In this document: one piece after another, positions 24,972 to 35,329 of the stretch
Layout: each line of letters starts with the position of its first letter
Position numbering within the stretch: position 1 is the stretch's first letter
Assembly (NCBI GenBank): GCA_024529925.1
Contig: JAFEUB010001428.1
Coordinates: 718,501 to 782,500 of the forward strand
DNA from: Ophthalmolycus amberensis
Lineage: Eukaryota; Chordata; Actinopteri; Perciformes; Zoarcidae
Reading direction: 5' to 3'
Length of the DNA stretch: 64,000 nt
Position numbers and translations under genes: made by a program
Notes under the pieces: model-generated
What the model saw: only the letters and a program-made list of their open reading frames with translations
What the model was told of the DNA's origin: nothing
Databases searched by the model: none

Positions 24972-25816
24972 TGTGAGCCCACCGGAGGACCAGTGTGTCC
25001 GTCTGCATGTTCAGGTAGCCCTCGCTGGCCAGGAGGTCCAGTCTGAAGAAGCGGTTGTAGCCCCAACATTCCCCGACCTCAAAGTCGGAGGCGAACTCCC
25101 GGATGATGTTCTTGGTTGGGTCGCTGGAGGCCTGATGGACCATCTCCACACGGTACTCGTACCTACACAGGAATAAATACATATCTTGTCCTTTAACTTG
25201 GTAATAATCCATCCTGTTAATGATCACAAGAAGAAGTCCTCGAGCCAATCATTTAAGACATAAAGACTGTAGAGAAAGATTTAAAAGAAATGATTCATAC
25301 TTTGATGTTTCAGGAAGTCCAGCAGACAGCTCCAAGAACACGGACAGGTAGTTTCCACGAACCACACCGTTACCGTCCTGAAGAAACACAAGAGTTGGTA
25401 ACTCTGAGACACACGCACTTGTTCTTGGAAAGCTTAGAACACGTTGGATTGTTTGTTGGCCACAAAAACTGAACGATATTCAATGATGCAACGCCTGTTA
25501 TATCTCTTCCTCTGTGCTTCACCGCATTGTTTATCGAAAATAAGATGCATGCTCGCATACGTGTGATATTGTGGTTACATTAATGTAATTCATGGTGCTG
25601 ATAGACCGTCCCGCTAATACAGGTGAATAAACTGTTTTTAACGCAGTGAACATGTCGTTTTTTTTAAAGGATAAGCACCAACAGATACGTATTGGAGCAG
25701 AATATTTTGTCAGATAAAAAGAGAAACTCACAGGGTAGACTTTGAGTCTCCAGCAGAGCCCAGATATCTGTAGAGGAGGGCTGTAGACCGGGTCCGCCCG
25801 CTGCCTCAGGGTGCTA

Positions 25817-25848
<32 letters not shown>

Positions 25849-28800
25849 TCAAACCTTGTGGACACCATGTGTATTCATGGGCGCTTAGGGTCCTCCAGGT
25901 TTAAGTCTCAGCTTTCAAGTGGACAAAGCCTCTGAAATATATTCAGCAGAGGAGGAACTGCTTCAACGCGCTCCTCATCCTCTTTGTCAACAACCACTTT
26001 CTCCTCTCTGTTAGTTCTACTCTGTTCATTTCAGAAGCACACGTTTTAACACTACTCGGTGTGGTGAACCAGTGGCATCAAGTACTAGTAAAGGCTGTAG
26101 AAGTAGAAGTAGAGGCTCCTGACACGTAACTATTCTTTTTCATTTTGACATTTGAATGGTTTGCAGAAGTAAGAATAGGAAGGTTATAACTCAGGTACCC
26201 TAAAGGTGGGAGCACGTCCAAACCATCTGGTTCGTACCAGGCGGACACCTCCGGTTCTGGAGAGTGAAGCCGATGCTTCATGTGTTAAAGCTGCATTCTC
26301 TCTAGTGACCACCAGGGGGCGACTCCTCTGATTGTATAGAAGTCTATGAGAAAATGACTCTACTTCTCTCTTGATTTATTACCTCAGTAAACATTGTAAA
26401 CATGACTTTATGGTCTCAATCTCTAGTTTCAAGTCTTCTTCAATACAGCATGATGTTCATTTAGTACATTATGGTCCATTTAGAGTCACACAGACCATAA
26501 AGCAGGGGATGCTTTAGGGGCGGGGCTACACAGTGATTGACAGGTGACATTGACCAGAGACATATACGGCGTCTCTACATCACTCATACGCATTCCAAAT
26601 ATGGTCACTTCCGTTTATAGGTTGCAAAGACAACAACATGGTGATGGCAGTAATCCAAGAAAGGGGATGCTTTAGGGCGGGGCTACACAGTGATTGACAG
26701 GTCTCTACGTCACTCCTCCTCAGTCCTCATGACTAAAAACAACCAGAGGATTTACCTGAAGTTGACCAGAACAAAAGTGCTGGAGTCGTAGGCCGGAACC
26801 AGCTCACTGAAAGCACACAGAATAAGATTCACTTCACACACTGAATAAAGTGCTGACAGTCTGTCCTCTCTCACACATTAATACATTCTTCTTTATTAAT
26901 ACATTCACACATTAATACATTAAACACAACTGAATAATCAACGCAGCATCCTTTATGTTTGTACTGAAAAATTACATCAACTTCATCCTGGAATCAATTT
27001 TTCAGACACATAATGCACACGGTCATGTTTTTGAGTCTTATATGCGTATATAATATTGTCCTCAAACAATGAGTCAATAGATTTATGTTACATTCTGAGT
27101 ATTATTTATTGTTTTCTACATCATTCTGTACATTACTTTGCACTTCTGGTCTGAAGCTAAACTGCTTTTCTTTGCCTCGGCACTCTGTTCAAACACAATA
27201 AAGATTCATTTAATATTATTTGTTGATCATGAATCAAGAAGAAATTTCAAACATTCTGTTTCCATCTATTTAAATGTGAATACTTGCTGCCTGTAGTTCC
27301 TGTATTTGAATATCTTTGGGACAAAATGGGCATTTTGAACTATTTTCTGACACTCTACAGTATATTATTGTATAATTAGAGGAATTTAATGAACATTTAA
27401 AGAGGTCCAGTTAGATTTCCTCCCAGCAAAGGTCTGAACCTCATAATGTCTAAACTGCCTCCGATAGCTTCCCGACTAAACTAAATCAATAACGTATATT
27501 TCTATATCACTTCAACGACATTTGATATTTTCAATGTAGGATACTTTTAACGTGCGGCAAAACAAACAGCTTTCTTTACCATAAATAAAATGAGTCCAAG
27601 AACACTGAACTACAATCAAGAGATATATTTCAATTTAAAGAAAACAAGACGGAATCCTCAGAATAAAATAAATAAAAACTTCTCTGATTCCAGCATCTTA
27701 AACCGTGACTTGGTTTGGACCACAGTCCACCGTTTGGTGTTGCCCGGTCTTAATGAACAGTTACATCCAGGTGAGCAGGTTACCTGGTGAAGTCTGGAGG
27801 GACCGGCGTGGTGACGAAGGACTGCATGGGTTTACGGTGGACCTGCTGGAACATGAGCAGGATCTCTGGACTCTTGGAGATCAGCTCACTCTTACTGCAG
27901 GAGTGAAGCTGTGCAACACACGCAGAACAAAACAATAAACAAACCGGTTTATCAAACAGCAATCGTCACAAAGGAAGCAAACGTTGAGTTTCTGTCAGAA
28001 AGAGTCGTGTGCATCTCGTCCTCTGAAGCTAAATCAATTAGCATCTGAGTCAATTAGCATCTGAATCTGATGATTGTTTTTAGGGTGGAGAGGATTTAAG
28101 ATGCACATTACACACAACACACCCCCACAGTGTTGAATCAACAGCTCAGCATCGTACACCACTATCACAAACAACAACATGGAGTACATGTTAAATGAAT
28201 GGAGGCTGCGAGCTGCTGCAGAGCACCAACCTGATGCTCCACCTCCTGCAGGAGAGACTCCAGCAGCTCCGTCTCCTGGGTCAACGACGTCTTCTGGCCT
28301 GGTGGGGAAGGAACACATTTTCTATTTTCAGTGGCGCTGGATGTCGGGCCTGATGGAGGCTGGCGAGAGTGTGCAGGGTGTAGGCCGCTGAGTGCACCAA
28401 TTCCACTCAGTCCAGATAAATATTTCAGCTGTTTCCCCCCCGAAGCTATAAAAGGTTCCTCTCTCTCTCTCCGGCTCTCAGCGGGGAGTCTGCATGTTAA
28501 GGTCTCAACCTTTAGACACTCAATAAGAGTCACTTAATAAGTTTTTTCAGACATACGAAACACTGCTTTATTTTTTATTTTATGTTAAAGAAAAGCAGCA
28601 TTTATTTAGACCTGAGACCAACATGCAAAACTGGCCCATTTAACGAGATTAAGGATTTATTATAAATGACAAAAACCGATTTTAATGTAAAATCAACCGT
28701 GTTTTCCTTTCATTTTAAGTTAAATTTTGGTTTAATAAAACTCAGAGACCAAAGTCACCAGTCCTCTAAAGTCAGACTGACACAGCTGCAGTGAGTCAGA

Positions 28801-31800
28801 GATCAGAGGCTTCTTACCCATGAGGGTGATGAGCTTGTTCTTCAGCTGGTTGTCCAGACGGGCGATCATCATCTCCACAGCGTTCCGGATCTCTCTGACC
28901 CGCTCGTCCTTCGCTCCCCTGACAGCCTCCACGTTCCTCTCCTGACCCCATGACACGCACACGGACACGGAGACAGAGACATCAACATGCTGGTGCCATC
29001 TAGTGGACGTCAGCGGTACTCCTCCACTGTTACCAGAATATTTAATGTAATGAATTTATTCTTTTTAAAGGGAGGTATTTGTATGTGTTCTAGTCAAGTG
29101 GTGGTTCAATGAGGGTTTGTCTCCATGACTTAAACAATAACCGTGGCAAGTGTTCTGCTGTAATATTCTGATCTTTCTTGCAGCCCATTGTTGGCCACTG
29201 GATGGCGCTACAGGAAAGCTCATAGAGCTTAATCCTCTGAGAAGAGTGAACGCGTCCTGGCCACGCTCGTTTGGATTTCCTCACCACTTCCTGCACCAGA
29301 CTGATGAGCTCCATGAGGCGGCGGCGGAGCTTGGCGACTTCCTCCTTCACCTTCGTCACGTGCTGCTCGTAGATCTCCACCAGAGGCTTGAAGGTGTGGC
29401 CGCCGTGCTGGACGCAACAAAAACAAAGAATATCCGTCTCTGGTTGTAAAGACATCGTTATGAGGTCGTGAGTTTTACTATTCTCTGACATTTTATAGAC
29501 CAAACAGACTAATCGCTCATGAAACTAATCATTAGTTGCAGCCTGAATAAATGTTTGTTGTAAGTGGCAGACTGTAATAAAATAAAAAGGTGTGAAACGT
29601 TACCATGCCCCCCCACAGAGCACACTGGTGACAGATGCATTTCTTACAGGTCCAACAGAAAACACTCAGCTTCTCGTGGTGGTTCTCACATCTGGAACGG
29701 GAAAATCAAACGGACACAAACACAAACCTGTTTCACTTCCGTGTTTCTACGAGCGTTATGAAAACTCACGTTTATAAAACACAGGAGACGGAGGATGACG
29801 ATGATGCATATGGTGAAGAAAGGGAGGGAGGAAGATGAGCATGTGTTCAAAGAGAAGCAGGCCGAAAAACTAGCCGGGAATTGGAATTTCTCTGGAATTT
29901 CAGCCAGAATCTGCTCTGGTTTCCTGCAGGAACAGACTAAAATGAATAGATCGACTGTGCAGCTGCAGGTTTCAGCGTGCTGCTTACAGACCAGCGGGTT
30001 GTTTAAATAAAGACTTCATGTTGCCAAATTTCACTCTTTTTCCCCGGGTTTTTGGGCGCCAAAGAGTCAGAAACACAAAGTTACTCCTCGTTAAAAAAAT
30101 TATAATTTCCTCTCCAACCACCGTGCAGCCATGTTCTGTGTTTGAGTTTCGTCTCTTTCATTTTGCTGAACATTTTGCATCTAATGCAGTTAAAAATGTC
30201 CATTTAAATGCACATTTCCATGATTAACTTCACTAACATTCTATTTGTTGCACACAACTGTTTGCATGACGTATTCTCTCCTTTGAGTTTATTAAATGAC
30301 TGTAGGTGTAACACAGCAGCAGCATCGCTACATGTTACACGTCACAGCAGCACCGTTTAGTAAACCTGCAACTTCAGTAAAGATTTAAATCTCTAGGATG
30401 AGGATAGACAACAATTCATGTTTGTTTTTCTAAATGTCAGACAGGTGAGCCATTAATCCCAGATTCTACAGTTAGTGTACTTTAAAAAAAAATTGTTGTT
30501 CTACTACCTCATAACTAACTAATATTAAAGCAACATGATCATCAGGTTTGTGGTTACGATCCGATTTCACTCATTACGGCAAGAAATCCAGGGACGAGTG
30601 TGATATATATAACCAGGAAGTAATCATTTTAAAAACCCGTAAACCCTAACGGACACACAGGAAGGGAAGGAGACGAGGAGCTCACTTGTCCTTGTCGTTG
30701 TCCTCGTGCTTGGTGAGGCTGCAGAGCTGCAGGGTGTCCAGCTGCTGGGTGACCTCCTCCGCCCAGCGACAGTTGACCAGCTCCCTCAGCTGGAGCGGAG
30801 CCCTGCGTGGCGACAAACACATTTTAATAACTTACACACTGTGAACATAAACAATCAGAATGTTGGGATGTGTGTGAGCAGACGCTTACCGGCAGTGTGG
30901 ACACTGAGCTCTCTGCTCCGTCAGCCACCGCTGTCAAACAACATGCGACAGTTTGATGATTATTTCATCTAAACACGACCGCTGCACACATGCTGTTATT
31001 GTTAAATACACACGATTCTACTACGATACTCACTAAAGCATCACATGTGTACTAATCCATCACGTGTACTAATCCGCTGCAGGAAATAGTCCCTTAACAC
31101 TTGCTCTGTTTGGTAAATGCCCAAATCTATCATTGGTTACTCAGGCACTACTGCACTGCTTTATGGGAAATGTAGGAAACAGTGTTTTAGGAGCTTGCCT
31201 CATACTTTGTCAGGATAACTTCGCCTCTGATGTTTTAATTTTGCCCATTCTGGCCTGTTTTAATCTCTGGATTATTCCTAAATGGAGCATCCTTTTGCAG
31301 AATGTCTACAGGGTTTCACAAACCTTCTAATCATGTTGACTTTGGCTCCAGTTCAGGGTCTCAACCTCTGCATACATCCCTCCTCTCACACCCAAAATTA
31401 AGCCTTTATTTGTCCTGTTCTGCCAGAACTGATAGTGAGAAATGCTGGCTATTAAAACCAGGACTTCCATCTTGAGGATTGCCTCTTTAAAAGGCAAAAC
31501 AGCAATATTGTCTTTCTGAACAAGAGCACAAAAACAAAAATGTGAACATGTACATTGATATAAAACCGACACCAGAGAAAATTGGGTATGTTTGATTTTT
31601 TTTTTTAAATGACTGATGATCAGAATAGCTTTGACCGTTTTGGAGTCAGAGGTGGTTCCCTCCTCTTCCTCCTCTCTTTCTCTCCCTCCTCTCCCTTATC
31701 TTCTTCCTCTCCCTCCTCTTCTCCCTTCCTCCTCTCCCTCCCTCTTCCTCTCCTCTTCTCCTCTAGGTCACGTCCACATATCGTAGGATACGTCGATAAC

Positions 31801-32108
31801 ATATTCACCATCAGAGGCGTGGTGGAGAGACAGACTTACTCGAATGCAGCTGAAACAGCAGAGTTTGGAGCAGTGAGGGCAGAGACGAGCGTCCCTCAGT
31901 TTCTCCATGCAGATGAAGCAGCGAAACACTTCGGCGATACTCTGCAGGAGGACGAGAGAGAGACGAGTCGGCTCAGATTAACATTTCAAGGACAGACTGC
32001 TTGTGTGAAAGAGGCTTTAGAAACACTTGTTCGGTTTCTCTTCATCTTTATCAGCAGTACAAGCTGAAGTTTACAGTCATTAGCTGTCTATCAGGCCTCA
32101 TCCTCCAG

Positions 32109-32142
<34 letters not shown>

Positions 32143-32170
32143 TACATACCTCAACACTTTGTTCGTCCAT
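18166..32170 (-). CDS. trim37: trim37, RING/B-box/MATH E3 ubiquitin ligase, complete
   Basis: Coding exons, 5' to 3': 32170-32150, 31941-31840, 30930-30890, 30802-30686, 29691-29604, 29407-29285, 28941-28818, 28298-28231, 27908-27784, 26806-26756, 25813-25732, 25377-25301, 25162-24983, 24844-24730, 24615-24436, 23918-23785, 23469-23387, 22539-22327, 21689-21381, 20607-20455, 20171-19988, 19882-19797, 19479-19369, 18212-18166. All phases join; the total is 2814 bases, 937 residues (human about 964). Domains in order: RING (about 15-55; CFICMEKL, LCPHCSKLCC, QCPHCR); B-box (90-132; CENHHEKLSVFCWTC, CICHQCALWGG); coiled coil (132-235); MATH/TRAF (about 275-405; SGLCWRLKVYPDGNGVV, FASDFEVGECWGYNRFF); acidic region with SNTEENDIDEETM; LLEIDPVILIQLLDLKERR; SSDSDTEDE near the end; tail GEQLLSDDMSL. 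Family role: peroxisome- and centrosome-linked E3 ligase, also a histone H2A ligase. Start chosen at MDEQSVE, the conserved N-terminus. Several donors are weak (AAG|GTCTGC twice). Confidence 0.97.
18490..18720. repeat. Dispersed repeat E, copy 1 (last trim37 intron)
   Basis: About 200 bases homologous, in the same orientation, to 61060-61270. Both hold GGTAATAAAGTAGTCCATGA, ACATGAGAT and CTCCTCGTCATTGT followed by GAGGTTGGTTT. No coding potential is shared between the copies. Confidence 0.8.
19922..19953. repeat. (GA)n in trim37 intron
   Basis: About 15 AGAGAG units, or TC on the trim37 sense strand. It lies in the 105-base intron between exons 19988 and 19882 and forms its polypyrimidine tract. 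Confidence 0.9.
20667..21232. repeat. 18-bp minisatellite, about 31 copies (trim37 intron)
   Basis: Tandem 18-base unit of the form CCACTTCACGTCCTCCWA. The variable base (A or T) marks two subtypes: the left third is mostly the AAC type, and the right half is a homogeneous block of the TAC type. This fits directional array growth. The unit length is a multiple of three and has no stop codons, so long open frames of HFTSSN/Y (plus) and GREVVG (minus) run through it; they are not genes. It fills the intron between trim37 exons 21381 and 20607. Confidence 0.96.
21850..22195. repeat. Purine (GA)-rich tract in trim37 intron
   Basis: About 345 bases made almost wholly of A and G, with AGAAG pentamer repeats at 21900-21965. 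On the trim37 sense strand it is a pyrimidine tract upstream of exon 21689. Such polypurine-polypyrimidine runs can adopt triplex structure. Confidence 0.93.
23115..23217 (+). repeat. Dispersed repeat A, copy 4 (5' fragment)
   Basis: Only the leader (GTGAAGCCGATGCGGAAGTG) and the first block through CAGCAGGGGGCGACTCCTCT and GAGAAAATGACTCTAC remain. In trim37, in the intron between exons 23387 and 22539. Confidence 0.88.
23525..23650. repeat. Inverted repeat F, left arm
   Basis: Contains TAACCACAATATCACACGTA, TGCGAGCATGCATCTT and ACAATGCGGTGAA. The reverse complement of all three lies at 25498-25620. The arm is in the intron between trim37 exons 23785-23918 and 23387-23469. Confidence 0.87.
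24080..24150. mobile_element. Retroposon-like 3' tail fragment
   Basis: GCAACAATTAAATTTCCCCC...GGGCTCAATAAAGCTTCTTATCT resembles the tail of common fish non-LTR elements (TTTCCC...GGGATCAATAAAG, followed by short repeats). Too short to classify. In the intron between trim37 exons 24436 and 23918. Confidence 0.4.
24684..24725. repeat. (AC)n, UG repeat in trim37 intron after exon 14
   Basis: About 20 AC units on the plus strand; in the trim37 transcript it is a UG repeat starting 5-6 bases inside the intron whose donor follows the exon at 24730-24844. That intron is only about 114 bases long. Confidence 0.93.
24934..24971. repeat. (GT)n, CA repeat in trim37 intron before exon 14
   Basis: About 18 GT units on the plus strand; in the transcript a CA repeat within the 138-base intron just before the exon at 24730-24844. 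It is complementary to the UG repeat on the other side of that exon. Confidence 0.93.
25498..25620. repeat. Inverted repeat F, right arm
   Basis: Reverse-complement partner of 23525-23650 (AAGATGCATGCTCGCATACG, TGTGATATTGTGGTTACATT). It lies in the intron between trim37 exons 25732-25813 and 25301-25377. Confidence 0.87.
25818..25849. repeat. (CA)n, UG repeat at trim37 exon 11 acceptor
   Basis: On the trim37 sense strand this is a run of about 15 TG followed directly by TTTGTAG and the exon at 25813-25732. The TG run therefore occupies the place of the polypyrimidine tract. Confidence 0.93.
26239..26663 (+). repeat. Dispersed repeat A, copy 5 (fullest copy)
   Basis: The longest copy. It starts GGCGGACACCTCCGGTTCTG, then the GTGAAGCCGATGCTTCATG leader, the CCACCAGGGGGCGACTCC block and the rest, ending near GATGGCAGTAATCCAAGA, the same end as copy 2. 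A second partial 3' segment (GGGGATGCTTTAGGGCGGGG) repeats directly after it at 26664-26728. It lies in the 942-base intron between trim37 exons 26806 and 25813... that is, just downstream of the 26756-26806 exon on the minus strand. Confidence 0.93.
31659..31764. repeat. CT-rich tract in trim37 intron
   Basis: About 105 bases of nearly pure C and T on the plus strand (purine-rich in the trim37 transcript), just downstream of the RING exon at 31840-31941. Confidence 0.9.
32111..32141. repeat. (GT)n after trim37 start-codon exon
   Basis: About 15 GT units on the plus strand. In the transcript it is a CA repeat beginning about 8 bases after the donor of the exon that carries the initiation codon. 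Confidence 0.9.
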
Positions 32171-33600
32171 TTCAGCCAGTGTTAAGTTCTTGATCTCAGG
32201 AACGAATCAAAGAAGTCGTAGCCAGTGGTCTAAAAAGAAAAGCATTGTTGAAACAAACTACATTTAATTCTGGTATAAGCTTAAATTACTGTTGATCATT
32301 TAAAGACATAACACTTTTGAAGGCTCCACATATCTATATTGTTTTATTTAATGTCTTCATTTGAAATGTTTCTGTCTCATTCTTTTAGCATCAAGTGTTA
32401 TTTAGTTTCACTCTTAAGCATTTCGTCACTCCGTTCAGAAAAGTGCTACAAAAGTAAAGTTATTATCAACATCCAAACATTGTAGCATGTTTAAAAAAAG
32501 ATGATGGAAAATCATGAAGTAAAAACAACCGTTCAAACGTTTGGGTGCAGTTGTCTGAGAGGACTGCTCTATATGTCTAACTTGTCTCTCGTGCTTTTAG
32601 GTTGAGGAAAGTTCTCTTCACAAATAAAGATATTTTGTTTAGTATATGGAGAACAAAACTCTGTACAATGGTTCAACCAGACTGACGACTGAAAGAGACA
32701 AAGATCCTCTTGAGCAATAAATCAGCAGTTATTGGTAAAGGAAAATTGAAGCTTATAGCATCAACATTTGAGCAGATTTAAATACGAACAGCTTCCTGTT
32801 TCAGTGTCAAGAGTTTCACAATAAATTAACATAATTAACAGCAGACGTGTTGCTTTAACGAAGCTCTTCTTCAGACTTCACACTAGAAATAGAAGGTTAG
32901 TTTATGGTTAACACTGCTGGAATATCAGCTGAACTAATCAGTTTAAACCTCTTTAATCTCACCACCGAGGAGACTGTAAAGGGCCCGAAGAAAGAAGCAC
33001 TAATTATCTTATTAACTGATCATTTAGAGCCCAATTATAAAGGATTGAATCAATTAATTCTTCTTCTTTAGGGGCCAAAACTATTTCACAATAAAAAAAA
33101 ATACATTTGGTATCTGAATTATACTCTAATATGTTATTATAGTATAGTATTATTTTTAATAATAATATATTTATTTTTTGTTCTTAATATTAATATTAAT
33201 AATAGTTATTATTGAAGGAAAAGAAGAAAAAACAGCTGATTCCAAAGCTCAGCTGCTGCTAACGTTACATGAAATCTACAAATAAAAGCTTCAGTTTTCG
33301 TTTGTCTGAAGGTATCATCATCAGCAGCTGGTTAACATGTCCGAGAGCAGTTAATAAATTAGTTATATTTATGCCTATTAACATAAAACAACCAGCAAAC
33401 ATCAAACGTTATGTATAACTGTAATGCTAGCTAGCTAGCTTACCTTAGCTCGTCGGTTACACCTGATAAACAAACACCTAAACTACATTATCTTTGCAAA
33501 CAACACAGCAGGCTGGTTAATCAGCCATTAAAGACCTAAATATGTCCCGCTGCTGTTGTGTAAAAGGCAGAAGTTACGCTGATAAAACAGTTTGTTTGGA
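32171..33600 (-). promoter_or_regulatory. trim37: trim37 5' UTR exons and promoter region
   Basis: The start-codon exon appears to continue upstream to about 32229, where CTTTTCTTTTTAG gives an acceptor. A good donor (GCTAAG|GTAAGC) at 33443/33444 would end a first non-coding exon extending to perhaps 33.5-33.6 kb. The transcription start cannot be fixed. The intron between them contains dispersed repeat D, copy 2. Confidence 0.5.
32555..33245. repeat. Dispersed repeat D, copy 2
   Basis: Same orientation as 2605-3290 and similar over most of its length (TTCCTGTTTCAGTGTCAAGA, GCAGACGTGTTGCTTTA, AACCTCTTTAATCTCACCAC). It lies in the first, non-coding trim37 intron. Confidence 0.8.
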
Positions 33601-34019
33601 GGGTTTTTCTTCCACTAAATTGAAGATGTAGCGGTCGCGCTTTGCTCTGAAGCTGTCCGTCACCAGGCAATAGCCAATCAAATGGCTGCTTTTTCTTCTT
33701 CGCTTGGTTTTATGTGTTTCACGTTCGTCAGACAGCTCAATGGGGAATTCCTGCCACCTACGGACTGGCCGCAGAACCACAGAGGCGACCTGAAGACAGT
33801 GGTGGAAGATGAACTTAGATCCTTTCCTTAATATATATACATATACATATATGACATGAGGACAGTGGTGGAAGATGAACTTAGATCTTTACCTTTAATA
33901 AAAAAATGATATGTCTAAAAATATCAGCATCAAAAGGTACTTAAAGTACAAAAAGTAAAAACCTGAGTGCAGGAAACCAGATAGAAAGGCTGAGTCTGGT
34001 GGGAACGACTTGTTAATGT

Positions 34020-34420
34020 GGCTGGATCTGGGTCTGTCCACGGTGGACCGGTCTCTGCTGGAGGATCTGGGTCTGTCCACGGTGGACCGGTCTCTGCTGG
34101 AGGATCTGGGTCTGTCCACTGTGGACTGGTCTCTGCTGGAGGATCTGGGTCTGTCCACTGTGGACTGGTCTCTGCTGGAGGATCTGGGTCTGTCCACGGT
34201 GGACCGGTCTCTGCTGGAGGATCTGGGTCTGTCCACTGTGGACTGGTCTCTGCTGGAGGATCTGGGTCTGTCCACGGTGGACCGGTCTCTGCTGGAGGAT
34301 CTGGGTCTGACCACGGTGGACCGGTCTCTGCTGGAGGATCTGGGTCTGACCACGGTGGACCGGTCTCTGCTGGAGGATCTGGGTCTGACCACGGTGGACC
34401 GGTCTCTGCTGGAGGCCCCG
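34020..34420. repeat. 39-bp minisatellite, array 1 (about 10 copies)
   Basis: Unit of 39 bases containing GGATCTGGGTCTGTCCACGG and TGGACCGGTCTCTGCTGGA. Variants are clustered: CACTGTGGACTGG units in the middle, and three consecutive CTGACCACGG units at the right end. The same unit forms a second array at 62308-62605. The unit is divisible by three and free of stops in several frames, so long false open frames cross it on both strands. Confidence 0.96.
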
Positions 34421-35093
34421 GCGTCTGAGCTGAAGGAGGTTCTGGTGAACCTGCATGATATCATCTGGTTTCACCACAATCCGACCCGGTGGCTCCGATG
34501 ACGAGCATTAAGAATAAGTCTATAGAAATAGACCATCTTCTCTCTGATGGTCTGGTTTACTGATGGAGGTCTTATAGAGGATCAGGACTAAACTGAGACT
34601 GGTTCATAAGTTTGAGTGGACTTTATTATCACATCCACAAGTGACGTTTCAAGCTCTTCTTCAAGGGAAATGTATTTATATAGAACATTTCAGAAACAAG
34701 GCAATTTGAAGCACTTTACCTAAAACATCAAGAGACAAAAAGACAAAGTGCAAAAGAAACACATTCAGAGTGATTAAGAACGGCAAACACAAACAAAACA
34801 CTCATGCTTTAAATAATAAGAAAGTCAGAAATTAAAGATAAAAAGTTAAAAGAGTTAGATTTATTTCATGCTAGATTTACAATAGAAGTCCAAATTTGGG
34901 CTTTGGGAGAAATATATAAAAAGCTATCTTATCATTTAGCGATAATTGCTTCACAATACAACCAGTAATAAAGTGGTGGATATACACAGGTATATATGAC
35001 GTACACACACCTGTTTCTGTGGAATATAAAGGAGAGTAAACCCACTTCCTCCTCATCTATCAAGTTATAAACGACCACTACAGCATCTTGCTA
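34421..35093. other. Intergenic between trim37 and pou2f3
   Basis: The minisatellite is followed by a short coding-like stretch (to about 34500; see findings), then AT-rich DNA without recognisable features. Nothing else can be supported here. Confidence 0.5.
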
Positions 35094-35100
35094 CCCCCCC

Positions 35101-35131
<31 letters not shown>

Positions 35132-35138
35132 ACACACT

Positions 35139-35169
<31 letters not shown>

Positions 35170-35175
35170 ACACAC
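35094..35175. repeat. Poly-C followed by (CA)n
   Basis: About 23 Cs and then roughly 60 bases of CA repeat with two CT interruptions, upstream of the pou2f3 promoter. Confidence 0.93.
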
Positions 35176-35210
35176 CACGCTGTAATTTGCAGTGAGCCCA
35201 TTGTTGTTTT

Positions 35211-35260
35211 ATGCAAACAGTCTGAAGCTGGATAGGTCGCACTGGGCCAAATATGCAAAT
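35211..35260. promoter_or_regulatory. Octamer pair upstream of pou2f3
   Basis: ATGCAAAC at 35211-35218 and a perfect octamer ATGCAAAT at 35253-35260, about 190-240 bases before the first splice donor of pou2f3 (35452/35453). The octamer is the known binding site of POU2F proteins. That these sites act here is inference. Confidence 0.55.
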
Positions 35261-35329
35261 CATCCCATCATGCATTGCAGGGCTGCAGGCTCCTGCAGAG
35301 GGTGAACATTAGTTTCTCCACTTAGGAAA

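Noticed and set aside
34010..34501. Five overlapping open frames encoding 13-residue repeats (RSSSRDRSTVDRP, LGLSTVDRSLLED).
   Set aside because: Open in several frames on both strands at once because the minisatellite unit is 39 bases; no single frame is favoured.
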